DNA from: a virus
IMG/VR virus record: IMGVR_UViG_3300030107_007488
Location: 1-30,918 of that record
Strand: one strand, 5' to 3'
Length of the DNA: 30,918 nt
Under the pieces are notes generated by a model, which saw only the letters and a list, made by a program, of their open reading frames with translations, made no database searches and had not been told where the DNA came from. The translations under genes were made by a program, and so were the position numbers. Shown piece by piece: positions 23,651-30,500 of this stretch (positions are counted from its first letter, which is position 1; every line of letters begins with the position of its first letter).

Positions 23651-24356
23651 TAAGAATTCTTTTTTAACTTCAAAGGGATTAGAGATTGTAAAAAGGTATT
23701 CTTTACCACGTACTTACATAGGTATGGGTAAATATGCGGCTTATAAAGATTACGGAGAAGATATATGGAGAATTGGTTATGGAAGTACGAAAATTAATGG
23801 TAGATACCTCGCTTCGCGTGACAAAGCTACTGAAGATGAGATAAATAAGCAATTTGAAATAGATTTAAAAAGTTTTTCAGAATTAGTTCAACAGTATGTT
23901 TTTGTACCGCTTAATTCTAATAGAAAATCAGCTGTTCTAAGTTTCGCTCATAGTATTGGCATCTCTTCTTTTAAAACTTGTAAGCTTCTTGATTTAATAA
24001 ATTCTTCTGCCAGCAAAACTAAGATTATTAAAGAATGGAGTCCTTATATTAATCAAATTTGGATGTCGGGTGGTGATCTAATGCGAGATAGACGTCGCAC
24101 TGAATTGGATACTTATTATTCTGCTGATAAGGATATTCCAACGTTATTTCGTCACCGGTGTCACTTGAAACAATGCTTATTGAATCTCCCTGAGACGTAT
24201 AATGGGACTCCCAATCAGATAAAGGCGATTGAGTATTTGGAAAAGAAATTTCTGGAATGGGATCCTTCTGGTGAGGTTCTTCGTCGTTTTTTTCGTTATT
24301 GGAAAGAGAAACCCAAAGGTCTAGGGTCTTTGCCCCGTCAGGGTCATAATGTTTGA
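23637..24356 (+). CDS. GH24-type phage lysozyme-like protein with replaced catalytic Thr and a C-terminal extension
   Basis: 239 residues from a TTG start (23637; TTG at 23640 also possible). Residues about 10-150 follow the T4 lysozyme/GH24 order: Glu16 in KGLEIVKRYS, Asp38 in AAYKDYG, then WRIGYGST where the usual Thr of the TIGYGHT motif is Arg44, and a helical C-terminal lobe (NSNRKSAVLSFAHSIGISS). The Glu-Asp spacing is 22 residues against 9 in T4 lysozyme, so an insertion lies between them. The last 80-90 residues are an added basic region (GEVLRRFFRYWKEKPKG). Known reaction: cleavage of beta-1,4 bonds in peptidoglycan; activity here is uncertain because of the Thr replacement. Its last 308 bases overlap a convergent gene. 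Confidence 0.75.
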   Translation: MLSHSKNSFLTSKGLEIVKRYSLPRTYIGMGKYAAYKDYGEDIWRIGYGSTKINGRYLASRDKATEDEINKQFEIDLKSFSELVQQYVFVPLNSNRKSAVLSFAHSIGISSFKTCKLLDLINSSASKTKIIKEWSPYINQIWMSGGDLMRDRRRTELDTYYSADKDIPTLFRHRCHLKQCLLNLPETYNGTPNQIKAIEYLEKKFLEWDPSGEVLRRFFRYWKEKPKGLGSLPRQGHNV

Positions 24357-24423
24357 TTAGATCCAGAGCATCCCAGAATTGTAGCTCTGGCGTGTAATTG
24401 TCAATTATCAACTGATAATCCAT
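24049..24423 (-). CDS. Hypothetical acidic protein, last gene of a minus-strand operon, overlapping the lysozyme gene
   Basis: 124 residues from ATG 24423, which has a clear AGGAG Shine-Dalgarno and overlaps the preceding gene by 23 bases. The N-terminus MDYQLIIDNYTPELQFWDAL then ALDLIKHYDPDGAKTLDLWV reads as a compact helical domain. The remainder is polar and acidic (SSDTGDEITLEYPY). Bases 24049-24356 are antisense to the lysozyme gene, so the C-terminal part may be partly constrained by the other strand. No family recognised. Confidence 0.6.
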   Translation of the reverse strand: MDYQLIIDNYTPELQFWDALDLIKHYDPDGAKTLDLWVSLSNNEKNDEEPHQKDPIPEISFPNTQSPLSDWESHYTSQGDSISIVSSDTGDEITLEYPYQQNNKYPIQCDVYLALDHHPTSKFD

Positions 24424-24703
24424 CTTTTTCTCCTTTTTTATTCATACATATTTTAAGCAGTATTAAATATCCAATTAAATCTTGTATTATGTCTTCATCT
24501 TTGGCAATTAAACCAGCTCCTTTTTGAATTCTGTTTAATTTATCATCGATTCTTACTAATAATTGCTCTACATCACTCGCTTTGCTGAATATTCTGCAAG
24601 GATTAATTGCTGAGTCTCCGTATTTTAAATTTTTGTACAATAAAAGTTCTTTTATATCATCACAAACAGCGGCAATTTCTAATTGTGTTTGATTCATTTC
24701 CAT
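24401..24703 (-). CDS. Nmad1/DUF1599-like, MazG-type nucleotide modification-associated protein
   Basis: 100 residues (ATG 24703; ATG 24697 also possible). The pattern KNLKYGDSAINPCRIFSK, then LLVRIDDKLNRIQ and DEDIIQDLIGYLILLKI matches the DUF1599/Nmad1 family: KN-x-x-YG(D/S), R-(I/V)-F, VRI-x-DKL-x-R, and D-(I/L)-x-(D/G)-x-x-(G/N)-Y. These small helical proteins resemble the MazG-like nucleotide pyrophosphohydrolases and occur in phages with modified DNA or nucleotide pools. It follows a Dam-like gene in the same operon, which agrees with a nucleotide or DNA-modification role. Direct activity is not shown. Confidence 0.7.
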   Translation of the reverse strand: MEMNQTQLEIAAVCDDIKELLLYKNLKYGDSAINPCRIFSKASDVEQLLVRIDDKLNRIQKGAGLIAKDEDIIQDLIGYLILLKICMNKKGEKDGLSVDN

Positions 24704-24723
24704 ATTTAGGTTTCTTTAAAAGT

Positions 24724-25344
24724 TTAATTTATAATTGTCCCAATATTAGAGAAAATTTGTATAAATTTGTCAGTTTGCTCAAATCCATATTCTAATTTTG
24801 GTAAATAAATGAAATACCCCCAAAACATAGGGGTTTTTAGCGTATAAAACTTATTTCCATGAATTAAATTCGCCCTATCAAAAGGTATGCAAACAGGGAA
24901 ATCCCACATCTCTTGGCAAATTCTTATCATTTCTGGATATGTAGTAAAAAATAGAGCCTCTGGGATATTTCTTAATTTCCACTCTCTTACTAGTCTTTTA
25001 AACCAAATAACTGCTGGTGCTTTTGCCCCTGCTCCTGCTTTTTTACTCCATCTCCACGTTCCACGAGTTTTACTAAAGGAACAACGCCCATATGTGGGTG
25101 GAAATAGATAAGTTTTTCCAGTCCAAGGCTCTTCTATATTTAAGCCATCATCTTTCAATGTATATATCTTTCTTGCTCTAATAAATTGATTATTAGCATC
25201 GTATGTTGAACATGGATCTAGATCTATATCCTCTAATAATGCGCTTATATAAGGTATGTAATCAGCAGGTGTTAACCAATCATGGGTGACATGAGTTATT
25301 CTCCCTAGAATATTTTTGTAAGATAACCATTTCGATTTATTCAC
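24724..25344 (-). CDS. Phage Dam-like adenine-N6 methyltransferase with a variant PPTYG motif
   Basis: 206 residues. HDWLTPADYIPYISALL, then IDLDPCSTYDANNQFIRARK and YTLKDDGLNI followed by WTGKTYLFPPTYGRCSF match the phage Dam/DNMT (PF05869-type) layout: T-P-x-x-(Y/I), LDPCS, a DGL-x-x-x-W segment and the NPPY-like motif. Here the catalytic motif reads FPPTYG (residues 81-86) with an extra Thr in place of NPPYG. Further on: APAVIWFKRLVREWKL, NIPEALFFTTYPE and FPVCIPFDRANLIHG. Expected reaction: SAM-dependent methylation of adenine in DNA. The variant motif leaves activity open. Its start overlaps the preceding gene's stop as ATGA. Confidence 0.75.
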   Translation of the reverse strand: MNKSKWLSYKNILGRITHVTHDWLTPADYIPYISALLEDIDLDPCSTYDANNQFIRARKIYTLKDDGLNIEEPWTGKTYLFPPTYGRCSFSKTRGTWRWSKKAGAGAKAPAVIWFKRLVREWKLRNIPEALFFTTYPEMIRICQEMWDFPVCIPFDRANLIHGNKFYTLKTPMFWGYFIYLPKLEYGFEQTDKFIQIFSNIGTIIN

Positions 25345-25748
25345 ATCTGCACTAAGCTGACTCCCTCATTGTCATGTTTGTAGAGAATTAATGTCATTTT
25401 TTCTTTATCTTGAATGAGGAATAGAGATTCTTTATCAGGGCTTAGTGCTTCGGCTCGTGCTATAGCTTTCTGCATTACGTCTGCTGGCCCATCCATACTT
25501 CTACTATTAAAATCATCTAATGCTGCCATCATTTCATTTAAATTAAGATAAAACATTGTCTTTTTCTCATCTTTAGCGTCTGGAACATAAATCATTGCCC
25601 CTGGGCCTTCATTTGCGTAGAACTTTGAATAGTACTCGCACATATCTGCACATATTCTTTCAATAGTTAATTTCATTAATGTCGCCTCCTCTTCTCCCTT
25701 CACAGTTCGGAGTAATCGAGTTAACAATTTGTTTCTTCTGTTAGTCAT
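25341..25748 (-). CDS. Hypothetical alpha/beta protein in the modification operon
   Basis: 135 residues (ATG 25748; an internal ATG at 25676 is possible). N-terminal basic helix (NRRNKLLTRLLRTVKGEEEA), MKLTIERICADMCEYYSKFY, then ALDDFNSRSMDGPADVMQKA, and a beta-rich end with EKMTLILYKHDNEGVSLVQ. No recognised motif. Coupled to the methylase gene by ATGA, so probably co-translated; whether it is functionally tied to methylation is unknown. Confidence 0.65.
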   Translation of the reverse strand: MTNRRNKLLTRLLRTVKGEEEATLMKLTIERICADMCEYYSKFYANEGPGAMIYVPDAKDEKKTMFYLNLNEMMAALDDFNSRSMDGPADVMQKAIARAEALSPDKESLFLIQDKEKMTLILYKHDNEGVSLVQM

Positions 25749-25773
25749 AATTTTGTAAATCTAATTTATTTTA

Positions 25774-26367
25774 TCAAGTTTTTTTGTTATCAACATCTTT
25801 AACTTTTAATCTCGACTTAATTAAATGACCGAGTCCAGCATTTTTTAAAGTTTCTAGTAACTTTGGTAACGGTTGATAAAGAACTACAGCTTTTTGCATA
25901 TTTCCAATTTTTTTTATCAATTTTCCATCTTTGTCTCTTAATTTTGTTAACTCTCCTTGTCTTATTAGGTATTCTGCAACACAACGGTACCTTCTTTTTT
26001 CAGCCAGATTTATTTCTGGATAGCGATCACATATTGTACTTGTTTTCATATCACTAAATGTCAGTCGTATTTGATCTGCCAGTGACAATCCTAATATTAA
26101 GTCTGTTGAACTAGTCTCATAGGTGCAAACTAATTCTAAATATCTTTGTAAATCTGCTGTTTCAAAACTACCAGATGGAGGTATAAACATTTCTACTTGT
26201 TCAATAAGAGATTTTACTAAAACTTCAGCATAGTTTTTAACTGTTACAGATTTGATATCTAAATCTCTAAATCTGTAACTTTGGTATAAGTTCTCTTCGC
26301 GTTCAATTACTTCATAGTTATTCTCATTAATAAGATCTATCCAATTTGCATCGTATACTTCACTCAT
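25774..26367 (-). CDS. Hypothetical protein with possible winged-helix region
   Basis: 197 residues. N-terminus acidic (DANWIDLINENNYEVIEREE), middle helical (VLVKSLIEQVEMFIPPSGSF and LELVCTYETSSTDLI), and a C-terminal part (AEKRRYRCVAEYLIRQGELT, then LPKLLETLKNAGLGHLIKSR) that reads like a small helical DNA- or protein-binding domain. No Cys/His cluster and no known family. Starts 8 bases after the stop of the gene upstream in the operon. Confidence 0.6.
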   Translation of the reverse strand: MSEVYDANWIDLINENNYEVIEREENLYQSYRFRDLDIKSVTVKNYAEVLVKSLIEQVEMFIPPSGSFETADLQRYLELVCTYETSSTDLILGLSLADQIRLTFSDMKTSTICDRYPEINLAEKRRYRCVAEYLIRQGELTKLRDKDGKLIKKIGNMQKAVVLYQPLPKLLETLKNAGLGHLIKSRLKVKDVDNKKT

Positions 26368-26375
26368 TCAAAAAC

Positions 26376-26762
26376 CTAATCTTTGTTGATATTAGCTGAA
26401 TTTACATGAACGTCCCATTGTTTCTTATGATCGATTAATAGCACTAGTTCATAGTATTCTTTTTTACTTTTCATATGGTCTTTTATTGATGTAACCTCTC
26501 TCCATTTAGGGCCATGTATTTCGATTAATCTTTTTTTACACTTTTCTACTGATCCTCCATAATTCTCTGCTTCCCAAAGCGCTTCTGCGAATTTTTTTTG
26601 AATTGGATTCATCAATTCATTTAGTTCTTTCATAGACAGATCTGCTATAAGTTGGTTAAACTCATTAAGAAAAGGATATTTCTCCTCATGCGAAGACCTA
26701 TTACTTATGCTGAAGTGCTTTTGATCTTGGTTCTCTTGCCAGCAGGTTTCTTTGGTACTCAA
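26376..26762 (-). CDS. Hypothetical helical protein, first gene of the minus-strand modification operon
   Basis: 128 residues, mostly charged helices: FLNEFNQLIADLSMKELNEL, MNPIQKKFAEALWEAENYGG and YYELVLLIDHKKQWDVHV. No domain recognised. It is the promoter-proximal member of the six-gene minus-strand series; its upstream region is the divergent gap 26763-26820 facing the Hint gene. Confidence 0.6.
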   Translation of the reverse strand: MSTKETCWQENQDQKHFSISNRSSHEEKYPFLNEFNQLIADLSMKELNELMNPIQKKFAEALWEAENYGGSVEKCKKRLIEIHGPKWREVTSIKDHMKSKKEYYELVLLIDHKKQWDVHVNSANINKD

Positions 26763-26820
26763 CAGTTATATGGATTTGTTACAGATAGAATTAGTATAGA
26801 AGTGAAACTCAAGTAGTACA

Positions 26821-27795
26821 ATGGGTCAATTAATACCTGATATGGATATTCTTTTATCAGGAGGTGCAAAAAAACCTTTAAAAGAATTACAGGTAGGAGA
26901 TACAGTTCAGACCCTTCATCAAGATACTTTAGAAAAAAAAGATGCTAAAGTTAGCTATGTGAGGGTTATTGACTCTCCATTGCTTTCTTTAACTCTTTCA
27001 GGAAAAGAATTTATTTGTTCAGAAGAAGATAGGTTTTATGCCACTAATTTAAATAGATGGGTACATGCTTCAAGTCTATTAGAAGGCGATAAAATTTCTC
27101 AATTAGATGGAGAAGTCAAATTTGAAGGGAAGAAAAAGATAGGAAAAGGTGAATCAGTTGAGTTAACTGTTGATGATGCTCATACCTACGTATGTGATGG
27201 TATTTTAATGCATAATAAAGGGGGTAGACCATCTCCTCCAGTAGTTGTAATACCCCCTCCTCCTCCCCCTCCAGAAATTGTAGAGAACGTAACTCCTGCG
27301 GAAACTTATAAGATAGCTGCTGATTCTTTAAATAGAGCTAGAGAACAGTCGTTAGCTTATAGAGATAAATGGGACGCTATGGGTTTAGGTGCCGAGGATA
27401 TCGCTTTACGTAAAGCTCAAACCGAATATAGATCAGCCCAAAATGCTAGAGTATTAGAGGAGGCGCGTAATCCTTCCTTGAGAGGTCCATCATCAGGGGC
27501 TGGTTTCGCTGGATCTACAAATGGAGAAGGTGGTGTAGCTGGATATGACCGTTTAGCTGAAGCTGAAAAGGCTCTCTATGCAGCTCAGGATTACAAAACT
27601 CAAGCTGACGCAGATCAACGAGAGGTTAGATCTCAACGAGAACCTATTAAACCAGCTTGGGAAGATACTGATTGGCTGGAGATAAGAAAACCTTATGATG
27701 AATACAACATAGAAAATAAAATCCCATATGAAGATCCTGGCCCTGAAATATATGAAATAAGAGGTGGTAAAAAGCAACCAGTCGCTGAGGCATAA
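26821..27795 (+). CDS. Hint-domain protein lacking the N-side splicing residues, with Pro-rich and helical C-terminus
   Basis: 324 residues. Residues 1-132 follow a Hint/intein fold: IPDMDILLSGGAKKPLKELQ then VGDTV, LSGKEFICSEEDRFYATN, RWVHASSLLEGDKI, and DDAHTYVCDGILMHN, ending at His131-Asn132 followed by KGG. The usual Cys at the start is absent (the position reads Gln3), and the block B His reads Arg71, so normal splicing is not expected; the C-terminal HN pair and His121 are kept, which could allow Asn cyclisation and cleavage before Lys133. Then a Pro run (VVVIPPPPPPPEIVENV), a helical stretch rich in Ala/Arg/Glu (AREQSLAYRDKWDAMGLG, AEKALYAAQDYKTQ) and an acidic end. Virion or processing role is speculative. 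Confidence 0.75.
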   Translation: MGQLIPDMDILLSGGAKKPLKELQVGDTVQTLHQDTLEKKDAKVSYVRVIDSPLLSLTLSGKEFICSEEDRFYATNLNRWVHASSLLEGDKISQLDGEVKFEGKKKIGKGESVELTVDDAHTYVCDGILMHNKGGRPSPPVVVIPPPPPPPEIVENVTPAETYKIAADSLNRAREQSLAYRDKWDAMGLGAEDIALRKAQTEYRSAQNARVLEEARNPSLRGPSSGAGFAGSTNGEGGVAGYDRLAEAEKALYAAQDYKTQADADQREVRSQREPIKPAWEDTDWLEIRKPYDEYNIENKIPYEDPGPEIYEIRGGKKQPVAEA

Positions 27796-27811
27796 TAGTA
27801 AGTATTAATTA

Positions 27812-28003
27812 TTATTCTGTTTTGTTGGTTGGTTCTTTTAACCACTCTTTATATATACCTTTTAGTACCTCATAATCTTGAAAAGGAATGATTACCATAT
27901 CTATTCCGTCTTCATTAATATTTATATGTTTCTTATTGATATTTACTTCAGCAACTATATCATCTAGACCGAACTCCATATCTTGAAGTTTAAGGACTTT
28001 CAT
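27812..28003 (-). CDS. Small hypothetical protein
   Basis: 63 residues: KVLKLQDMEFGLDDIVAEVN, INKKHININEDGIDMVIIPF and DYEVLKGIYKEWLKEP. It reads as beta then helix. The VIIPFQDYEVL phrase looks like the antitoxin-type (V/I)-(I/V)-P-x-x-x-Y-x-x-L pattern, but there is no partner toxin gene, so no claim is made. Last gene of the minus-strand series. Confidence 0.6.
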   Translation of the reverse strand: MKVLKLQDMEFGLDDIVAEVNINKKHININEDGIDMVIIPFQDYEVLKGIYKEWLKEPTNKTE

Positions 28004-28035
28004 GCGTTTAGTTGTTTTTGTTAATTTTAACAGCG

Positions 28036-28710
28036 CTAAGTTATTTCTCCAAAGTTTAGTGAGTCAACGTTTCCGGTTGATACTTGTCCAAAATCGATAG
28101 AGGTTTCTATATCTCCTGATGTAGTACCCCAATCTAAAATATTTACATTTAATGATATGGAATACGTTGTCTCTAGATATTTAATATCATTTGTTATTAA
28201 AAATAAATATTCGCCAGCGCTTAGCTTTGTCGTTGGATAATCTTGAGTTGATAGATCTGTTTCTTCATCTAAGTAATCAATTGCTCCTTCATTAAATACG
28301 TATCCTAAGTCATTTATTGGAAGTTCCTCTCTTCTTTTATCCTCAGTTATTTTATAAAAAGCCAATAATGTATTTCTATTAGTAGATTTTTCATAAGAGA
28401 ATTGAGAGAGATTTTGTGTAAATTGTACTGATCTTGGGCTGTTCAATCTTATTTTATAAAAAGTGGTTTGTTTACGAGACAATCCTCCATGAGTGTTAGA
28501 TATTACAAAACTACGGAATACGGAAGAAAAGTCTCCTAAATCAATGGGGTTATTTAAGTTATCTCCTGTTTGCTCTGGTAAAGGACTACTTCCAAAATAA
28601 GATGTAGGACCATATGCTGTTGGTCCTGATCCTCCCGTTGGGTAAGCTTCAACTGTTCCTAGATTATAAAAACCTGTGTTACTTGGAATTGTTGCTAAAT
28701 ACCTGCTCAT
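28036..28710 (-). CDS. PPC-like beta-sandwich protein
   Basis: 224 residues from ATG 28710; the longer frame to 28779 would put a hydrophobic, unrelated-looking 23 residues inside the preceding gene. The start is SRYLATIPSNTGFYNLG. Residues about 50-205 resemble a bacterial pre-peptidase C-terminal beta-sandwich: GDNLNNPIDLGDFSSVF, TTFYKIRLNSPRSVQFTQNL, NTLLAFYKI, KLSAGEYLFLITNDI and TTYSISLNVNILDWG. The domain is usually a carbohydrate- or protein-binding module on secreted proteins. It has no signal peptide here, so in a phage it is more likely a virion protein. The upstream gene overlaps it by 32 bases. Confidence 0.65.
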   Translation of the reverse strand: MSRYLATIPSNTGFYNLGTVEAYPTGGSGPTAYGPTSYFGSSPLPEQTGDNLNNPIDLGDFSSVFRSFVISNTHGGLSRKQTTFYKIRLNSPRSVQFTQNLSQFSYEKSTNRNTLLAFYKITEDKRREELPINDLGYVFNEGAIDYLDEETDLSTQDYPTTKLSAGEYLFLITNDIKYLETTYSISLNVNILDWGTTSGDIETSIDFGQVSTGNVDSLNFGEIT

Positions 28711-29068
28711 ATTCTTCAGCCAGACCAGTGTAAATTGAATGGAGAGGATGATTAGGATCTGATCTTCCAGAATCCTCATATCTCTTATTCATTATTCTAA
28801 CTCGTTCCGTCATAGCTCTAACTCCATCTTTTCCTATGCTTTCCTCTTCTTTTGTTGGATAATTATGGTAATCAAGTGCAATTTCTAGATGATTTAATCT
28901 AGCGCGAGCTTCTTCTTTTGTGTCGCACCATGCACCAAAAGTTGTTTCACCATTGATAATAACCATGGGTGCATATTGTTTCTCTTCTAGATGGTAGTTA
29001 CTAGGAGTTACCTCACTCTTTTTTGATACTACTTTTTCTTTCTTTGTGGTGTTTAAAGATGTTGTCAT
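28679..29068 (-). CDS. Hypothetical protein
   Basis: 129 residues (ATG 29068). The first 28 residues are Lys/Thr/Ser-rich and possibly disordered; then YAPMVIINGETTFGAWCDTK, EARARLNHLEIALDYHNYPT and GVRAMTERVRIMNKRYEDSG. The start lies 56 bases inside the previous gene, so it is a nested start. A central beta-alpha segment with INGETTF resembles a small binding fold; no family named. Confidence 0.6.
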   Translation of the reverse strand: MTTSLNTTKKEKVVSKKSEVTPSNYHLEEKQYAPMVIINGETTFGAWCDTKEEARARLNHLEIALDYHNYPTKEEESIGKDGVRAMTERVRIMNKRYEDSGRSDPNHPLHSIYTGLAEEYEQVFSNNSK

Positions 29069-30137
29069 GATTTAACTTTACGCAAACAATTTCTTGTGGC
29101 GCAGGATAATTTTTTAGTTCTTTAATTGTAAGGTGTAATGGGTTACAACAAAAGGGTTTACATGAAGGTTTTGTAAAAATTCTGTATTTACCTGTATATC
29201 CTCTGCTTAACCAGAAAGCTATCCTTGATGCTGACTGGGTTTTAGCTGAATGAAATGGAGAAGGAAAGTAAGCGGTTGACTCGGTATTATTTTTTCTTGT
29301 TGCCCCAGTCCATTGCCAACATTCATTTTGCTCTTTTATATCAACCTGTTGCCAAAATCTACGTACTTGCCAGTACCACTTAAAATCAAAATTTCTTACA
29401 TCTATAACGCAGCGTCCCGCTTTCACTTCCTCCATACAATCTAGACATTCTCCCATTAGGCCAAAGTTACCTTTATGTGCTTTATGACCTTTTTGATGCC
29501 AAGGGCATTCGAGTTCGTTTTTCATGTGATAATTTAAGTTAAATTTTTTAGCTTCATCAGGATATTTTTTTGCTATTTCAGAACAGGTTAAAAATAGTTT
29601 ATCCCATATTTTGTTAATATCTTCAATTTCAAAAGATTGTTCTTTTGTTTCGTAAGTTTCATTACTACAAATACGTCTTACTGTTTGATATGGGATTTTG
29701 TAAGTTTTAGATAGTTTTAAACTACTCACACCCTTTGACTTCTCCTTCTTTAACTTGGTTATTAAAGAATAATTTATTCTAGTTTTCTTCTTTTTTGCTT
29801 TTTCGTAAGCAACGTCAGTTCTTGTTCCCCAGTAGGAATGAGATGGATTTAAACAGTATTTACTTTTACATATAGCTCTTGTAACTACTATTGGTTTCTG
29901 TGGCTCATGGTTTTGACCTACCATTGATAGTATTAGTGGTTTTGCTTCCCTGCCTTTATACATGAGTCTGTTTTTACTTGTTGTAAAACCTTGAAAAATA
30001 CTGTGGTTACATTTTTTTAAACACCAACAATTATCTCGACCTAGTAGTTGAGTGGCTATTTGGAAGGATTGAGCAAAGGCTATTTGATCGTAGGGTGTTA
30101 ATCCAGCCTCTAAAAATGGATTAAGTTCATCCGTCAT
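29013..30137 (-). CDS. Two-unit HNH-like zinc protein with central HTH
   Basis: 374 residues. Unit 1 (about 35-105): NCWCLKKCNHSIFQGF, later AICKSKYCLNPSHSYWGT, the C...CxNPxH end of an HNH_3-type fold. Centre: a helix-turn-helix (YSLITKLKKEKSKGVSSLKL, then TYKIPYQTVRRICSNE; about 122-160). A CxxH...CxxC cluster (CPWH, CLDC; 211-234). Unit 2 (about 270-340): CWQWTGATRKNN and SCKPFCCNPLHLTIKE, the same C...CNPxHL end. The distinct DH motif of active HNH is not visible in either unit, so it may be a DNA-binding regulator rather than a nuclease. First gene of the minus-strand series, with a possible late promoter upstream (30227-30234). Confidence 0.7.
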   Translation of the reverse strand: MTDELNPFLEAGLTPYDQIAFAQSFQIATQLLGRDNCWCLKKCNHSIFQGFTTSKNRLMYKGREAKPLILSMVGQNHEPQKPIVVTRAICKSKYCLNPSHSYWGTRTDVAYEKAKKKKTRINYSLITKLKKEKSKGVSSLKLSKTYKIPYQTVRRICSNETYETKEQSFEIEDINKIWDKLFLTCSEIAKKYPDEAKKFNLNYHMKNELECPWHQKGHKAHKGNFGLMGECLDCMEEVKAGRCVIDVRNFDFKWYWQVRRFWQQVDIKEQNECWQWTGATRKNNTESTAYFPSPFHSAKTQSASRIAFWLSRGYTGKYRIFTKPSCKPFCCNPLHLTIKELKNYPAPQEIVCVKLNHDNIFKHHKERKSSIKKE

Positions 30138-30190
30138 GAGTAGGGTTCCTTAGAGAGATACCTTAAACCCCTTCTGGCGGAATGACAATC

Positions 30191-30201
30191 ATTGAACAGT
30201 C
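30191..30201 (+). repeat. Motif ATTGAACAGTC, copy 1 of 3
   Basis: The same 11 bases recur at 30501-30511; the inverted form TGACTGTTCA lies at 30344-30353. Copy 1 is 54 bases upstream of the minus-strand HNH-like gene. On the minus strand it reads TTGACTGTTCAAT, which has a -35-like start. Confidence 0.5.
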
Positions 30202-30226
30202 AAATACCCTTTTTTTTAACGTATAT

Positions 30227-30234
30227 TATTTATT
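30227..30234 (-). promoter_or_regulatory. Candidate late promoter AATAAATA on the minus strand
   Basis: Minus-strand AATAAATA (NATAAATA form) about 90 bases before the start at 30137. AT-rich context makes chance matches common. Confidence 0.3.
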
Positions 30235-30243
30235 TCTAGGGAC

Positions 30244-30300
30244 TGTGAGGTTAGGTATCTGAGTGTACAACTCTTATGTACTCTCTCACACCTATCCACA
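30244..30300. other. Two-stem imperfect hairpin
   Basis: Outer stem: GGTTAGGT (30249-30256) with ACCTATCC (30290-30297), one T-T mismatch, extended by TGT/ACA outside a GA bulge. Inner stem: GAGTGTAC (30261-30268) with GTACTCTC (30278-30285), one T-T mismatch, closing a 9-base loop. No T-run follows, so it is not a standard terminator. It may be a structured leader or small RNA. Confidence 0.45.
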
Positions 30301-30343
30301 ACATGCACTCACCTAAGTAAAATCGCATTATTTTTTACGTTTT

Positions 30344-30353
30344 TGACTGTTCA
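30344..30353 (-). repeat. Motif TGACTGTTCA (inverse orientation), copy 2 of 3
   Basis: Inverse of ATTGAACAGTC minus one end base, so it points opposite to copies 1 and 3. On plus it reads TTTTGACTGTTCAT, followed 15-20 bases on by TGATATAAAA, a possible -35/-10 pair. Confidence 0.45.
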
Positions 30354-30500
30354 TAGGAAAAGTATTGATATAAAAGGTGTTTAGAGTAATTTAAGAAAAA
30401 TAAGTCTTTAACCCCTACCGAATTTGCCTTTATTTACCTGTATCTTAATAATTACTGATTTTTGGGTTAGGTTTCTGACTGGTGAAGAATTATCGTTAAG

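Noticed and set aside
27812-28003. Phd-type antitoxin
   Set aside because: Only one short phrase matches and there is no toxin gene beside it.
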